Part shown: positions 8,713 through 17,440 of the stretch, piece by piece
Layout: each line of letters starts with the position of its first letter
Position numbering within the stretch: the first letter of the stretch is position 1
NCBI GenBank assembly: GCA_046328525.1
Contig: JAXLWK010000009.1
Span: 124,001-188,000, forward strand
DNA: 64,000 bases
Reading direction: 5' to 3'
From: JBDHWG01 sp046328525
GTDB lineage: Bacteria > Chloroflexota > Anaerolineae > Epilineales > JAHCIE01
Translations under genes and position numbers: made by a program
Notes under the pieces: model-generated
Database searches by the model: none
The model's input: the letters and a program-made list of their open reading frames with translations, nothing else
Told to the model about the DNA's origin: nothing

Positions 8713-9423
8713 ATGAATTTCGGGCAAGAGATTAGTCAGCTTCTGGCAACCCCGATCGTCGCCTACCTGCTCCTCATCGTCGGCATCAACGCGCTCCTGG
8801 TGGAGCTGGGCAACCCCGGCATCGGCTTCGCCGCCGGGCTGGGTGGCGTGTGCATTGCCCTGGCCCTGTACGGTCTCAGTGTCCTCAACGCCAACGTCGC
8901 CGGCCTCGCCCTCATTGCCCTCGCCATGGCGTTCTTCGTCCTCGACGTCAAAGCGACAACCCACGGCGCTCTAACGGCCGGTGGTCTCCTGGCAATGTTC
9001 GCCGGCTCGGTGCTGCTCTTCAGCACCACGAGCGCGCCCACGCCGTGGGCAGCTATCATCGGCGCGTCGGTCGCCACGGCCCTCGTGTTCGTCTTCGTCG
9101 TCCAGGCCGCCTGGCACGCGCGCGCGCAGCCAATCGCGACGGGCAAGGAGGCGCTCATCGGCAAAGTGGGCCAGGCCCGCACCGATCTGACGCCAGAAGG
9201 CAGCGTCTGGGTGTATGGCTCGCTCTGGCACGCCGTGTCGCTCGACGGCTCCATCGCCAATGGCGAAGCCGTGCGCGTCATGCAGGTAGAGGGTCTGACG
9301 GTGTATGTGATTCCGGCGGCGGAGGAGTGGGATGCCGAGGACCCAGCGGCGCAACATCCCGGCTGGCAGTACCTCGAAGTGAATGACCAGGGTTCCCCTG
9401 CGCAACAAGAGGAAGGAAAATAG
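8713..9423 (+). CDS. nfeD: NfeD-like membrane protein (short form)
   Basis: A 236-aa protein with four hydrophobic helices (about 14-35, 40-60, 62-90, 110-135) and a C-terminal NfeD OB-fold. It is the short NfeD form, with no ClpP-like serine protease domain at the N terminus. The stomatin-like gene starts two bases after its stop, the classic NfeD/SPFH pairing; known pairs form membrane microdomain complexes. AGGAGG at 8697-8702 supports ATG 8713 even though another ATG (three codons only) lies between. Confidence 0.88.
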   Translation: MNFGQEISQLLATPIVAYLLLIVGINALLVELGNPGIGFAAGLGGVCIALALYGLSVLNANVAGLALIALAMAFFVLDVKATTHGALTAGGLLAMFAGSVLLFSTTSAPTPWAAIIGASVATALVFVFVVQAAWHARAQPIATGKEALIGKVGQARTDLTPEGSVWVYGSLWHAVSLDGSIANGEAVRVMQVEGLTVYVIPAAEEWDAEDPAAQHPGWQYLEVNDQGSPAQQEEGK

Positions 9424-9425
9424 CT

Positions 9426-10316
9426 ATGGGTAGTTTGATTGGCGGACTCAGCACGCTCCTTTGCTTCGCGCTGGTCGTGATCGTGCTGTTCGCGGTGACT
9501 TCGATCCGCGTCGTCCAGGAGTACGAGCGCGGTGTGATCTTCCGCCTGGGCCGCCTGGTCGGCGCGAAAGGCCCTGGCATCTTCGTCATCTACCCCTTCA
9601 TAGACAAGATGACCAAGATTGATCTGCGCGTGTATACCCTCGACCTGCCGTCCCAGGAATGTATCACCCGCGACAACGTGACCGTCAAGGTCAGTGCCGT
9701 CGTGTTCTACCAGGTCCTCGACCCGGCCCGCGCCGTCGTCGCCGTGGACGACTACCGCCGCAACATCTTCCAGGTCGGCCAGACTAGCCTGCGCTCCGTC
9801 CTGGGCCAGTCCGAGTTGGACGAGCTGCTGGCGCACCGCAACAAGATTGACCAGCAGGTACAGGATATCCTGGACCTGGCGACGGAGCCGTGGGGCGTCA
9901 AGATCACGTCGGTGGACATCAAGGACGTGGAGCTGCCCCAGACCATGCAGCGCGCCATGGCGCGCCAGGCCGAGGCCGAGCGCGAGCGCCGCGCCAAGAT
10001 CATCAGCGCCGAGGGCGAGTACGCCTCGTCGCAGCAGCTCACCGAGGCCGCGCGCGTGTTGGCGATGCAGCCTGGCGCGCTCCAGCTACGCTACCTGCAA
10101 ACCCTCGTCGAGATCGGCGTCGAGCACAATTCGACCATCATCTTCCCGGTGCCGGTGGACATCCTCGAGGGTCTGGCCGGCATGATGAAGATGAAGGCAG
10201 GCCAGCCTGTCGCGCCGGACCTGCCGGCGCCGACGCCGAACGGGGGCGCGAGCCTGCCCACAACCCCGACAGCCCCGACAGCCCCGACAGCCGACTCCGG
10301 CCAGAGCGAAAGCTAA
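9426..10316 (+). CDS. SPFH-domain stomatin/slipin-family protein
   Basis: A 296-aa membrane-associated protein: N-terminal hydrophobic hairpin (about 8-28), SPFH domain with 'VQEYERGVIFRLGR' and 'DLPSQECITRDNVTVKVSAV', then a coiled-coil region rich in Glu/Arg/Ala with 'MARQAEAERERRAKIISAEGE'. The C terminus is Pro/Thr-rich. Family members oligomerise into membrane scaffolds and often regulate FtsH-like or NfeD-type proteases. The two-base gap to nfeD shows a shared transcript, ended by the strong hairpin that follows. Confidence 0.93.
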   Translation: MGSLIGGLSTLLCFALVVIVLFAVTSIRVVQEYERGVIFRLGRLVGAKGPGIFVIYPFIDKMTKIDLRVYTLDLPSQECITRDNVTVKVSAVVFYQVLDPARAVVAVDDYRRNIFQVGQTSLRSVLGQSELDELLAHRNKIDQQVQDILDLATEPWGVKITSVDIKDVELPQTMQRAMARQAEAERERRAKIISAEGEYASSQQLTEAARVLAMQPGALQLRYLQTLVEIGVEHNSTIIFPVPVDILEGLAGMMKMKAGQPVAPDLPAPTPNGGASLPTTPTAPTAPTADSGQSES

Positions 10317-10330
10317 CGAAGCGCAAATTC

Positions 10331-10367
10331 CAGGTGGACGACGTAACTGTCGTCCACCTGTCTTTTT
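10331..10367 (+). terminator. Intrinsic terminator of the nfeD-stomatin operon
   Basis: A perfect 12-bp stem, CAGGTGGACGAC (10331-10342) with GTCGTCCACCTG (10349-10360), loop GTAACT, then TCTTTTT. Confidence 0.9.
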
Positions 10368-10375
10368 GCCCGAAG

Positions 10376-10403
10376 TTGCGTCGCGCGTGGAATGTGCTAT
10401 ACT
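10376..10403 (+). promoter_or_regulatory. Extended -10 promoter for comEA
   Basis: TTGCGT (10376-10381), 16-base spacer, TATACT (10398-10403) preceded by the extended TGC. It follows directly on the terminator, giving comEA its own start; the ATG is at 10435. Confidence 0.65.
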
Positions 10404-10434
10404 GGGCCTAGAAGCATGCAGCAAGGGGGCGAGT

Positions 10435-11094
10435 ATGCGTGGGCCAGGCCTGGCAATGCAGCTGAGCATGGCCGCCGTGGCGCTTGCCATCGGCGTCGCC
10501 GCCTGCCTGCCCGGCGCCCGCTCCGAGCCGGCCGGCAGCAAAGTAGACCTCTCATCCAACGCGGCAGAGGCCGTGCTCCGCGTCGAGACACCGCCGCCCC
10601 TGCCGACGCGCGCCCCGCCCCCCGCGCCGTCTCCCCTACCGTCGTCAATCACCGTCCACGTCAACGGCGCTGTCGCCCACCCTGGCGTATACACCCTCCC
10701 CGACGGTAGCCGCGTCGTGCAGGCGCTGACCGCCGCCGGCGGGCTGACCGGCGAGGCCGACGCCGATGGGCTGAATCAGGCGCGGCCCTTGCATGACGGA
10801 GAGCAGGTGTACGTCCCGGCGCGCGGCACGCCCACGCCCCCCGCCATTGGCCCGGCCGGCGCAGCGCCGGCGAGTGGGAAACCGGCGGCGGCGGGCGGCC
10901 GCGTCAATCTCAACACGGCGACGAAAGAGGAGCTGGACGCGCTGCCGGGCATTGGCGCGGTGCTGGCGGACCGCATCATCCAATACCGCCAGAAGAACGG
11001 CCCGTTCCAGCGGCCAGAAGACCTGAAGAAAGTACCTGGCTTCGGCGGCACGAAACTGTTCGACGGCATCAAAGACCGCATCACGGCCCCTTAG
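10435..11094 (+). CDS. comEA: ComEA-like DNA-binding protein with SLBB and helix-hairpin-helix domains
   Basis: A 219-aa exported DNA-binding protein. The start is a signal peptide ending in VAAC, which fits a lipobox, so it may be a lipoprotein rather than a TM-anchored ComEA. A Pro-rich linker follows, then an SLBB domain ('TVHVNGAVAHPGVYTLP', about 69-125) and tandem helix-hairpin-helix motifs ('NTATKEELDALPGIGAVLAD', about 158-218). ComEA captures double-stranded DNA for uptake through ComEC, whose gene lies 2.4 kb downstream. ATG 10435 is chosen over an earlier in-frame start because the promoter lies at 10376-10403. Confidence 0.88.
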   Translation: MRGPGLAMQLSMAAVALAIGVAACLPGARSEPAGSKVDLSSNAAEAVLRVETPPPLPTRAPPPAPSPLPSSITVHVNGAVAHPGVYTLPDGSRVVQALTAAGGLTGEADADGLNQARPLHDGEQVYVPARGTPTPPAIGPAGAAPASGKPAAAGGRVNLNTATKEELDALPGIGAVLADRIIQYRQKNGPFQRPEDLKKVPGFGGTKLFDGIKDRITAP

Positions 11095-11110
11095 CGTCGA
11101 AGCAACGCGA

Positions 11111-11138
11111 AGGGGCCGCCGAGTTGTCGGCGGCCCCT
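11111..11138. terminator. Hairpin between convergent genes, likely bidirectional terminator
   Basis: A perfect 12-bp stem, AGGGGCCGCCGA (11111-11122) with TCGGCGGCCCCT (11127-11138), GTTG loop. It lies between the ends of comEA and the CAP-domain gene. There is no T-tract on either side, so it may act as a 3' end stabiliser instead. Confidence 0.6.
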
Positions 11139-11158
11139 GGCAGTCAGGCCTGGCTGGT

Positions 11159-11833
11159 CTAGCGCGGCCCTGCGTTTCGGCTGTCCCCGCCAATCACATC
11201 TGGCAGGAAAAGGCGCGGGGCAAGGCGGCGCACGATCTCCGGCGGGAAGGGCGTCGGCGGCACGCTCGGCGTCGCCGTCGCGTAGGGTGGCGGGTACGCG
11301 AGCGTCGGGGTCGCGGTCGGCATCGGCAGCGGGTTGCCGGAGACGCCGACTTCTGCCACCCAATAGTGGGTGTAGTGGGTGCCGGGCCGGGTCGAGTGGC
11401 CGACACCGATCCAATCGAGATCGGGAAACATCAAGATCTCGTAGTGGGGCGGGCTGTGGAACCAGGAGGCGACAGCTGACTGAGCCGTGTTGTTGCCGGC
11501 TGCCAGTACCTCGCCGAGAACCTGGGGATCGAAACCGACATCCACAGCGCGACTCCAGAAGGTGCTGCCGTCTGTTCCATCGTGGCCGATAAAGTCGTGT
11601 TCGGCCTCGTCGTCGCTGTGCCGTTGAGAGGCTACATCCAATCGCGGGTCGTGCATGAGAGGATGTAGTCCGTGGCGCGCACGTTCCTGGTTGATCAGTT
11701 CTATCACCTGGCGAATCTCGTCCGGGGGCGCGGCGGCCTGGGCGGCCTTGCCCCACGCAAAGACAAGAACAACGATCGCCACTAGAACCACCAGCAAGAT
11801 GCGCGGCGGCGGCACTTGCAGCGGTGCTCGCAT
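11159..11833 (-). CDS. Exported CAP-domain (SCP/PR1, YkwD-like) protein
   Basis: A 224-aa protein with an N-terminal membrane or signal segment (about 9-32) and a CAP domain: 'VIELINQERARHGLHPL' start, DVASQRHSDDEAEHDFIGHDG, then 'SPPHYEILMFPDLDWIGVGH'. The two His and the acidic residues of the CAP cavity are present (HSDD..H and HY). The C-terminal tail is Pro/Thr-rich with repeated TATP, ending in LFLPDVIGG. Bacterial CAP proteins are secreted and of mostly unknown biochemical role. No strong Shine-Dalgarno was seen. It is transcribed towards comEA. Confidence 0.85.
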   Translation of the reverse strand: MRAPLQVPPPRILLVVLVAIVVLVFAWGKAAQAAAPPDEIRQVIELINQERARHGLHPLMHDPRLDVASQRHSDDEAEHDFIGHDGTDGSTFWSRAVDVGFDPQVLGEVLAAGNNTAQSAVASWFHSPPHYEILMFPDLDWIGVGHSTRPGTHYTHYWVAEVGVSGNPLPMPTATPTLAYPPPYATATPSVPPTPFPPEIVRRLAPRLFLPDVIGGDSRNAGPR

Positions 11834-11991
11834 AGGCGGTCTTGGCCTCGCTTGTTGGGGGATTTCTCGTACTGCCTATATGTTTAACGAACGGCGGCTG
11901 CTCAGGATTATGCCCTGGCCGAGAATTATTCTAAAATGGGGCCAACCTGAACGCCTGCTATTGTACCCGAAAACAGGGCATTTTACAAACC

Positions 11992-13494
11992 ATGAGACCT
12001 TCAGCGCCTGACTCCATCCTCCACCTGTTCGCCGCCTCAGTGGAACGCGCCCCTGACGCGCCGTGCCTCATCTGGCAAGGCCAGCCGATCCGCTACGACA
12101 CCGTCCACACCGCCGCGACCCGCGTTGGCCGCTGGCTCAGAGACCAGGGCCTGGCGAGTGGCGAGCGCGTCGCCCTGGCCCTCGACAGCAGCCCCGCCTT
12201 CGTCTACGCCTACCTCGGCGTCGGGCTGGCGGGCGGCGTTGTCGTGCTCGTCAACGCCCAGTATCGCCCCGCCGAGCTGACGCACCTGCTCAGCGACTCC
12301 GGCGCCGCCCTCGTGCTCGGCCACGGCCCCATTCTCGACGCAATCCGCGCCCTCCAGCCGGACCTGCCCGCGCTGCGCCAGGCGCATGATTTCGCCCTGG
12401 GCGCTGGCCCCCTCGCGCCGGGCAGCGGCGCCGCCGAGCCGCTGGCCCTCCCACGCCCCGACGATCTCGCGCTGCTGGCCTACACGTCCGGCACGACGGG
12501 CCGCTCCAAAGGCGCCATGCTGAGCCACGCCAACCTGGCCGCCAACATCACCGCCGTGACCCAGGCGTGGCGCTGGACGGCGGCGGACCGGCTCCTGCTC
12601 ACCCTGCCGCTGTTCCACATCCACGGCCTGGGGGTGGGCCTGCACGGCGCCCTCATCACCGGCGCGAGCGCCGATCTGCGGCCCCGCTTCGACCCGGCCG
12701 AGGTCATCGCGGCCCTCGACGCCGGCGGCATCAGCCTCTTCTTTGGCGTGCCGACGATGTATGCTCGCTTGCTGGCCGCCGCCCGCAACGCACCACCGCG
12801 CACCACCGGCGTGCGGCTGTTCGTCTCCGGCTCGGCCCCGCTCAGCCCCGAGGTCTTCGACGAGTTCCAGCGCGTCTTCGGCCAGACCCTCCTCGAACGC
12901 TACGGGATGACCGAGACCGGGATGCTGACCACCAATCCGCTCGACGGCCCGCGCCGCCCCGGCGCCGTTGGGCAGCCCTTCCCAGGGCAGGCGATCCTCG
13001 TCGGCGCGCCCGGCGCGCCTCTCCCGCCATACCAGGTCGGCGCGGTCTGGACGCGCGGCCCGAACGTGTTCCAGGGCTACTGGCAGCAGCCCGACGCCAC
13101 GGCCGAGGTCTTCCGCGACGGCTGGTTCAACACCGGCGACCTGGGCTTCCTGGACGACACCGGCGTGTTGACGCTGGTCGGGCGCAGCAAGGAGCTAATC
13201 ATCAGCGGCGGGTTCAACGTCTACCCGCGCGAAGTCGAGGAGATGCTCCAGACGCATCCGGCGGTCGTCGAGGCCGCCGTCGTCGGCCTGCCCGACCCCG
13301 ACCTGGGCGAGCGCGTCGTCGCCGTCGTCGTCCCGCGCTCGCCCGCGCCATCGGCCGACGAGCTGATGGAGTACTGCCGCGCCCGGCTCGCGCCGTACAA
13401 GAAGCCGCGTGAGGTGCGGTTTGTCGCGGCGCTACCGCGCAATGCCATGGGGAAGATTCAGAAAACGGTGATCCTGGCTGACCTGATGAAGTAA
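11992..13494 (+). CDS. AMP-forming acyl-CoA synthetase, malonyl-CoA synthetase (MatB)-like
   Basis: A 500-aa adenylate-forming ligase that should activate a carboxylic acid to acyl-AMP and then acyl-CoA. Motifs: AYTSGTTGRSKGAM (A3, about 163), 'RLFVSGSAPLSPEVFDEF', 'LERYGMTETGMLTTNPLDG' (A5, about 302), NTGDLGFLD (A7) and 'PRNAMGKIQKTVI' with the catalytic Lys (A10). The A5 block and 'SGSAPL' resemble MatB/ACSF3 malonyl-CoA synthetases more than long-chain ligases, but substrate remains an inference. comEC begins 13 bases later, so the two appear co-transcribed although functionally unrelated. Confidence 0.88.
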   Translation: MRPSAPDSILHLFAASVERAPDAPCLIWQGQPIRYDTVHTAATRVGRWLRDQGLASGERVALALDSSPAFVYAYLGVGLAGGVVVLVNAQYRPAELTHLLSDSGAALVLGHGPILDAIRALQPDLPALRQAHDFALGAGPLAPGSGAAEPLALPRPDDLALLAYTSGTTGRSKGAMLSHANLAANITAVTQAWRWTAADRLLLTLPLFHIHGLGVGLHGALITGASADLRPRFDPAEVIAALDAGGISLFFGVPTMYARLLAAARNAPPRTTGVRLFVSGSAPLSPEVFDEFQRVFGQTLLERYGMTETGMLTTNPLDGPRRPGAVGQPFPGQAILVGAPGAPLPPYQVGAVWTRGPNVFQGYWQQPDATAEVFRDGWFNTGDLGFLDDTGVLTLVGRSKELIISGGFNVYPREVEEMLQTHPAVVEAAVVGLPDPDLGERVVAVVVPRSPAPSADELMEYCRARLAPYKKPREVRFVAALPRNAMGKIQKTVILADLMK

Positions 13495-13507
13495 CAGCGC
13501 ACCCATC

Positions 13508-16093
13508 ATGCCACGCCCCCTGCTCGTCACCACCGCCTGGCTCGGCGGGCTGGCCCTCGTCGTCTGGCTCGACCCGCCGTGGATTGCGCCGGCCCTCGTC
13601 GCTGTCCTGGCCGCGCTGGCGTGGGTGATTCTCGCGCGTCGGCGACGGGACAGCGACGGCCGGCGCACATCCCATCCCCTCTTCGCCTGCGCCCTCGCGC
13701 TCACCGCTGCCCTCGGCGCGCTGCGCCTGACCGCCGCCGACTGGCGGCCGGCGGCCGCGCCGTGGCAGGCGCTCGACGGGCGCGAGGTGACGCTGCGCGG
13801 GGTGGTGGACGACGCGCCCAACGTCCAGGGCATCTGGACGGTCTTTCCGTTGGCCGTCGAATCGGCCACGCTGGACGACGCGCCGATCATCGCCGGCGGC
13901 CTCTGGCAGGCGGGCGGAGCGGCGAACAATCTCCAGGGCGCGTTGTGCGCCATCGCCCCGGCGCGCTTCTGCGCCGGGCGCGTCTGGGTGCGCGTCCCCA
14001 CCACACGTGCCCTGGCCTACGGAGAGCGTGTCGCCTTGACCGGGAAGATCGGCCAGGTGCGCGACTCAGAGAGCTTCTCGTACCGCGAGTTCCTGGCGCG
14101 GCGCGGCGTCCTGGCGAGCATCGAGACGGCGCACGTCAGCGCGGCGGGCGGCGCTGGCGGCCTGTGGCTACGCCGCACGGCGCTGGCGGTGCAGGGGCGC
14201 GTCGAGGCGGCGATTGACGGCATACTGCGCCCGCCGGAGTCGGACCTGCTGGCCGGGGTTCTGCTCGGCCTGAGCCGCAAGCTGCCCGACGACGTGATGG
14301 AGGCGCTGCGGCGCTCCAGCCTGTCCCACATCGTCGTCATCTCCGGCTACAACATCACCATCCTTGTCGGCTTCATCGCCGCCCTCTTCCTCGCCATTCG
14401 ACGCACCACGTCCCACATCGCCGACGACGACACGGCCTGGGCGAACCGGCTGGAGCGCGGTGTACGCGCCATCAGCGGGTCTCGCGCCGTGCTCTGGACG
14501 ACGCTGGCCCTGCTGGCCTTCTACACCCTGCTCGTCGGCGCCAGCCCGTCCGCCGTCCGCGCCGCCATCATGGGCGCGTTCGTCGTCTGGGCCGCCGCCG
14601 AGGGGCGGCCCTCGTCGGTGCTCATCGCCCTGGCCCTCTCGGCCCTCGTCATCACCGCCCTCTCGCCGTGGGCTGTCGTGGACGTCGGGTTTCAGTTGAG
14701 CTTTTCCGGTGCGCTGGGCATGATCGTCCTGGCGACACCGCTGACCGTCGGCATCGTCCACCTGGCGCGGCTGGACCGGCGGCGCGGCAGGGTCGCGGGC
14801 GCCGCGCGGGGAACCCTCGCCGTCGTCGCCGCCACCCTGGCCGCGACCATCATGACCGCGCCCCTGCTGGCCCTCTATTTCGGGCAGGTCTCCCTTGTCG
14901 GCCTGCTCGCCAACGCCCTCGTTTTGCCGGCGCAGCCTGCGCTCATGCTCCTCGGCGGCATCGCCACGGCCGCCGGGATGCTCTGGTTGCCCCTCGGCCG
15001 CCTACTGGCCGTCGCGGCCTGGCTGCCCCTCGAATGGACGCTCGCCATCCCGGAGTGGCTCGCCGCCCGGCCCTGGGCCGCGATTGACAACGTGCCCCTG
15101 GCTGTTCCCCAGGTGGCCGCGTTCTACGTGCTCGTCGCCGCCTGGATCGCCTGGCTCGCCTACCCCCACCCGACCTCCCGCGCCCTAGCTTTCGCCATGC
15201 CAGTGCGAAGCGGGCACGCGCCGCCGAACGCCGAGGACGAGCTGCGGCCCGTCGTCACCCAACCCATCCAGAAACTCGGCCCACCGCCCGGCGACCCTGC
15301 CGCCGATCCTTCGCGCCAGCGCCTGAGCCGCCGCTTCCTCGCCGGCGGCGCGCTCGCTGTCGTCGCCCTCGCCGCCGCCGCGTGGTGGGCGGGGCCGGGG
15401 CAGCTCGACGGCCGCCTCCGCCTGACCGTCCTCCCCACCGGCAGCGCCGTTGTCGCCCGCACACCGGCCGGCTATCGCCTCGTCATCGGCGGCGGCAGCG
15501 ACGCGGCCGAGACCGAGGCCGCGGTCGGGCAGGCCGCCGCGCCCTGGAACGCAGCCGTGGCCGTGGTGGCCGCGTCCCGCGCCGACACGCCGCACCTCAA
15601 GCCCCTGGCAACCGTGCTGCGGCGCTTCGAGGTCGCCCAGGCCATGGCGCCCGCCCTGCCACACTCCGCCGCCGGCGCCGACTGGGAGGCGGCCCTCGCG
15701 GCCCACGGCCGCGGCGTGTTAGAGGCGCAGCCGGGCGCGCGGGTGCGCCTGCCCGACGCAGTCACGCTGGAGGTGGTCGGCAGCGACGCCGACGATGGCG
15801 CGGCTGTCTACCGATTGACGTATGGCGACGTGCAATTCCTCCTGGCCGGCGGCCTGCGCCACCCGGCCGCCCTGGCGCCTGCGGCAGCCTCGGTGCTCCT
15901 GGTGAGTGGCCGCGCCGACGACACGCTCGCCGCCGATCTTCAGCGCGCCGCGCACCCGGCGCTGAGCATCGTCCACGGCGACGGCGGCCTGCGCCCGACG
16001 CTAGAGGGGCGCGTAATCCGCCTGGGCGAGGGGCAGCGCCCGGTCACGCTGACGACGGACGGCAAAGATTTGTGGGTGGATCCAGCGCCTTGA
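13508..16093 (+). CDS. comEC: ComEC/Rec2-family DNA uptake channel with degenerate beta-lactamase domain
   Basis: An 861-aa polytopic membrane protein. It shows the N-terminal DUF4131/OB region (about 1-190) and the competence core with 'LSHIVVISGYNITILVGF' (about 270-290) and about ten membrane helices. The C-terminal region starts at 'LRLTVLPTGSAVVARTPAGY' (about 640), where ComEC proteins have a metallo-beta-lactamase nuclease domain. Here the expected THxHxDH motif is absent; the corresponding stretch is 'AVVAASRADTPHLKPLATV'. So the channel part looks intact and the nuclease part looks inactive. It pairs functionally with comEA. Confidence 0.88.
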   Translation: MPRPLLVTTAWLGGLALVVWLDPPWIAPALVAVLAALAWVILARRRRDSDGRRTSHPLFACALALTAALGALRLTAADWRPAAAPWQALDGREVTLRGVVDDAPNVQGIWTVFPLAVESATLDDAPIIAGGLWQAGGAANNLQGALCAIAPARFCAGRVWVRVPTTRALAYGERVALTGKIGQVRDSESFSYREFLARRGVLASIETAHVSAAGGAGGLWLRRTALAVQGRVEAAIDGILRPPESDLLAGVLLGLSRKLPDDVMEALRRSSLSHIVVISGYNITILVGFIAALFLAIRRTTSHIADDDTAWANRLERGVRAISGSRAVLWTTLALLAFYTLLVGASPSAVRAAIMGAFVVWAAAEGRPSSVLIALALSALVITALSPWAVVDVGFQLSFSGALGMIVLATPLTVGIVHLARLDRRRGRVAGAARGTLAVVAATLAATIMTAPLLALYFGQVSLVGLLANALVLPAQPALMLLGGIATAAGMLWLPLGRLLAVAAWLPLEWTLAIPEWLAARPWAAIDNVPLAVPQVAAFYVLVAAWIAWLAYPHPTSRALAFAMPVRSGHAPPNAEDELRPVVTQPIQKLGPPPGDPAADPSRQRLSRRFLAGGALAVVALAAAAWWAGPGQLDGRLRLTVLPTGSAVVARTPAGYRLVIGGGSDAAETEAAVGQAAAPWNAAVAVVAASRADTPHLKPLATVLRRFEVAQAMAPALPHSAAGADWEAALAAHGRGVLEAQPGARVRLPDAVTLEVVGSDADDGAAVYRLTYGDVQFLLAGGLRHPAALAPAAASVLLVSGRADDTLAADLQRAAHPALSIVHGDGGLRPTLEGRVIRLGEGQRPVTLTTDGKDLWVDPAP

Positions 16094-16095
16094 AC

Positions 16096-16124
16096 TTGCC
16101 CGCAGCGCCGACCTTGCGTATACT
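16096..16124 (+). promoter_or_regulatory. Promoter for the sortase gene
   Basis: TTGCCC (16096-16101), 17-base spacer, TATACT (16119-16124). It starts three bases after the comEC stop and gives a leader of about 35 nt. Confidence 0.55.
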
Positions 16125-16165
16125 CTCCCCTGTTTGCGAATCCCCGACCTGTGTGAGGCTCCCCC

Positions 16166-16858
16166 ATGCGTTTGCGCCGCGTCTGGCTCGTTTTCCCGAT
16201 TCTCGCCATGATCCTGTCGGCCTGCGATTCCGGTGGGGCGATTCCGGCGGCCCTCGCCCGCGCTCTCCCGTCGCCGACGGCCACCGTCGCCGCCCCCTCC
16301 GCCACGCTCACCAGGCCGGCGGCCACCGCGACGCCGAAGGCGACAACGACCGCGACGCCGACACGCACGCCGACACCGGCGCCGACGGCCACGCCGCAGC
16401 CGACGCCCTTTGGCGGCGGGCGGCCGACCCGCATGACTATCCCTGCCATCGGCGTCAAGGACGCGAACGTGGTGGACGTCGGGCTGGAGGCCAACGGAGC
16501 GATGGAAACGCCGAAGGGCTGGTGGGACCTGGGGTGGTACAAACTCGGCCCGGTGCCGGGCCAGTTGGGGAACTCGGTGATTTCGGGCCACCTCGACAGC
16601 GACACAGGCCCGGCGGTCTTCTGGAACCTGGGGCGGCTGCGGAAGGGCGACAAGATCGTGGTAGAGTTGGAAGACGGGACGAAGCGCAGCTTCGCCGTGG
16701 ACAAGCTAGAGAGCTACCCGTTCAACAAAGCGCCGCTCGACCGCATCTTTGGGCCGAGCGACAAGGCGCATCTCAACCTGATTACGTGCGCCGGTGTCTT
16801 CGACAAGGGCCACGCCAACTACAGCAACCGCCTCGTCGTCTACGCCGTCGCGGAGTAA
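16166..16858 (+). CDS. Sortase-family transpeptidase with lipoprotein-type N terminus
   Basis: A 230-aa protein. The N terminus is a lipobox signal (MILSAC, Cys about 19) followed by a Thr/Pro/Ala-rich spacer to about residue 90. The sortase barrel follows with all three catalytic residues: His in VISGHLDSD (about 140), Cys in LITCAG (about 208) and Arg in NRLVVYA (about 224). The sequence style fits class E/F sortases. Sortases cleave sorting signals and attach proteins to the envelope; the substrate motif in this organism is unknown. A lipid anchor instead of a transmembrane helix is unusual for this family. Confidence 0.85.
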   Translation: MRLRRVWLVFPILAMILSACDSGGAIPAALARALPSPTATVAAPSATLTRPAATATPKATTTATPTRTPTPAPTATPQPTPFGGGRPTRMTIPAIGVKDANVVDVGLEANGAMETPKGWWDLGWYKLGPVPGQLGNSVISGHLDSDTGPAVFWNLGRLRKGDKIVVELEDGTKRSFAVDKLESYPFNKAPLDRIFGPSDKAHLNLITCAGVFDKGHANYSNRLVVYAVAE

Positions 16859-16960
16859 ACCTGGTTGCGTATGCGGCAGCCGAAATGTAGTAGCGACATC
16901 CAGTCGCTCTCCCAGCTTTGGAACGACTGATGTCGTCACGACGAAAGACACACTTAGAGC

Positions 16961-17440
16961 CTATCCGAATAACCCTGTGGCACGGAGGGCGATGAGGGCG
17001 CAGGCGAAGTGCAGAAAGGCGCAGTAGTGTTCGGGCTTCTTGTCCCAGCGCACCAGAATACGTCGAAAGCGGTTGAGCCAGCTGTGGCTGCGCTCGACGA
17101 CCCAGCGCCGCGCCTTCTTGCCGGCCTCGCGCTTGAGATCCTGCGCCTCTTCGCCCCGCGAGCGGATGTGGGCGGTGAAACCAAACTCGGCCAGCGTCTT
17201 ACGCACTTCGTCGTAGTCGTAGCCTTTGTCCAGGCACAGCCCTTGCGGCTGCTCATCCGTGGGCTGAGGTCGCGCCACGACGATACTTTCAAGCGTCTCA
17301 CGCACCAGCTTCATGTCGTGCCGATTCGCGCCGTCCACTGCCAGGCCAATCGGCACACCCGACCCTTCGGTCAACAGACTGCGCTTGACGCCGCCTTTGC
17401 CGCGGTCGGTGGGGTTCGGCCCCGTCTTTTTCCCCCCCAA
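16961..17440 (-). CDS. IS5-family transposase, C-terminal part (OrfB)
   Basis: Frame of up to 159 aa carrying the C-terminal part of a DDE transposase: 'KTGPNPTDRGKGGVKRSLL', 'VDGANRHDMKL' and the late 'WVVERSHSWLNRFRRI' region with the Y/R-E signature (HSWLNR...R). The stop TAG lies inside the left inverted repeat. The frame begins within a G7A5 run shared with OrfA. Related transposases read P-L-G-G-E-K-T-G-P-N-P continuously, so a one-base slip at 17427-17438 would fuse the two frames. There is no obvious independent start. Confidence 0.85.
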   Translation of the reverse strand: MGGKKTGPNPTDRGKGGVKRSLLTEGSGVPIGLAVDGANRHDMKLVRETLESIVVARPQPTDEQPQGLCLDKGYDYDEVRKTLAEFGFTAHIRSRGEEAQDLKREAGKKARRWVVERSHSWLNRFRRILVRWDKKPEHYCAFLHFACALIALRATGLFG

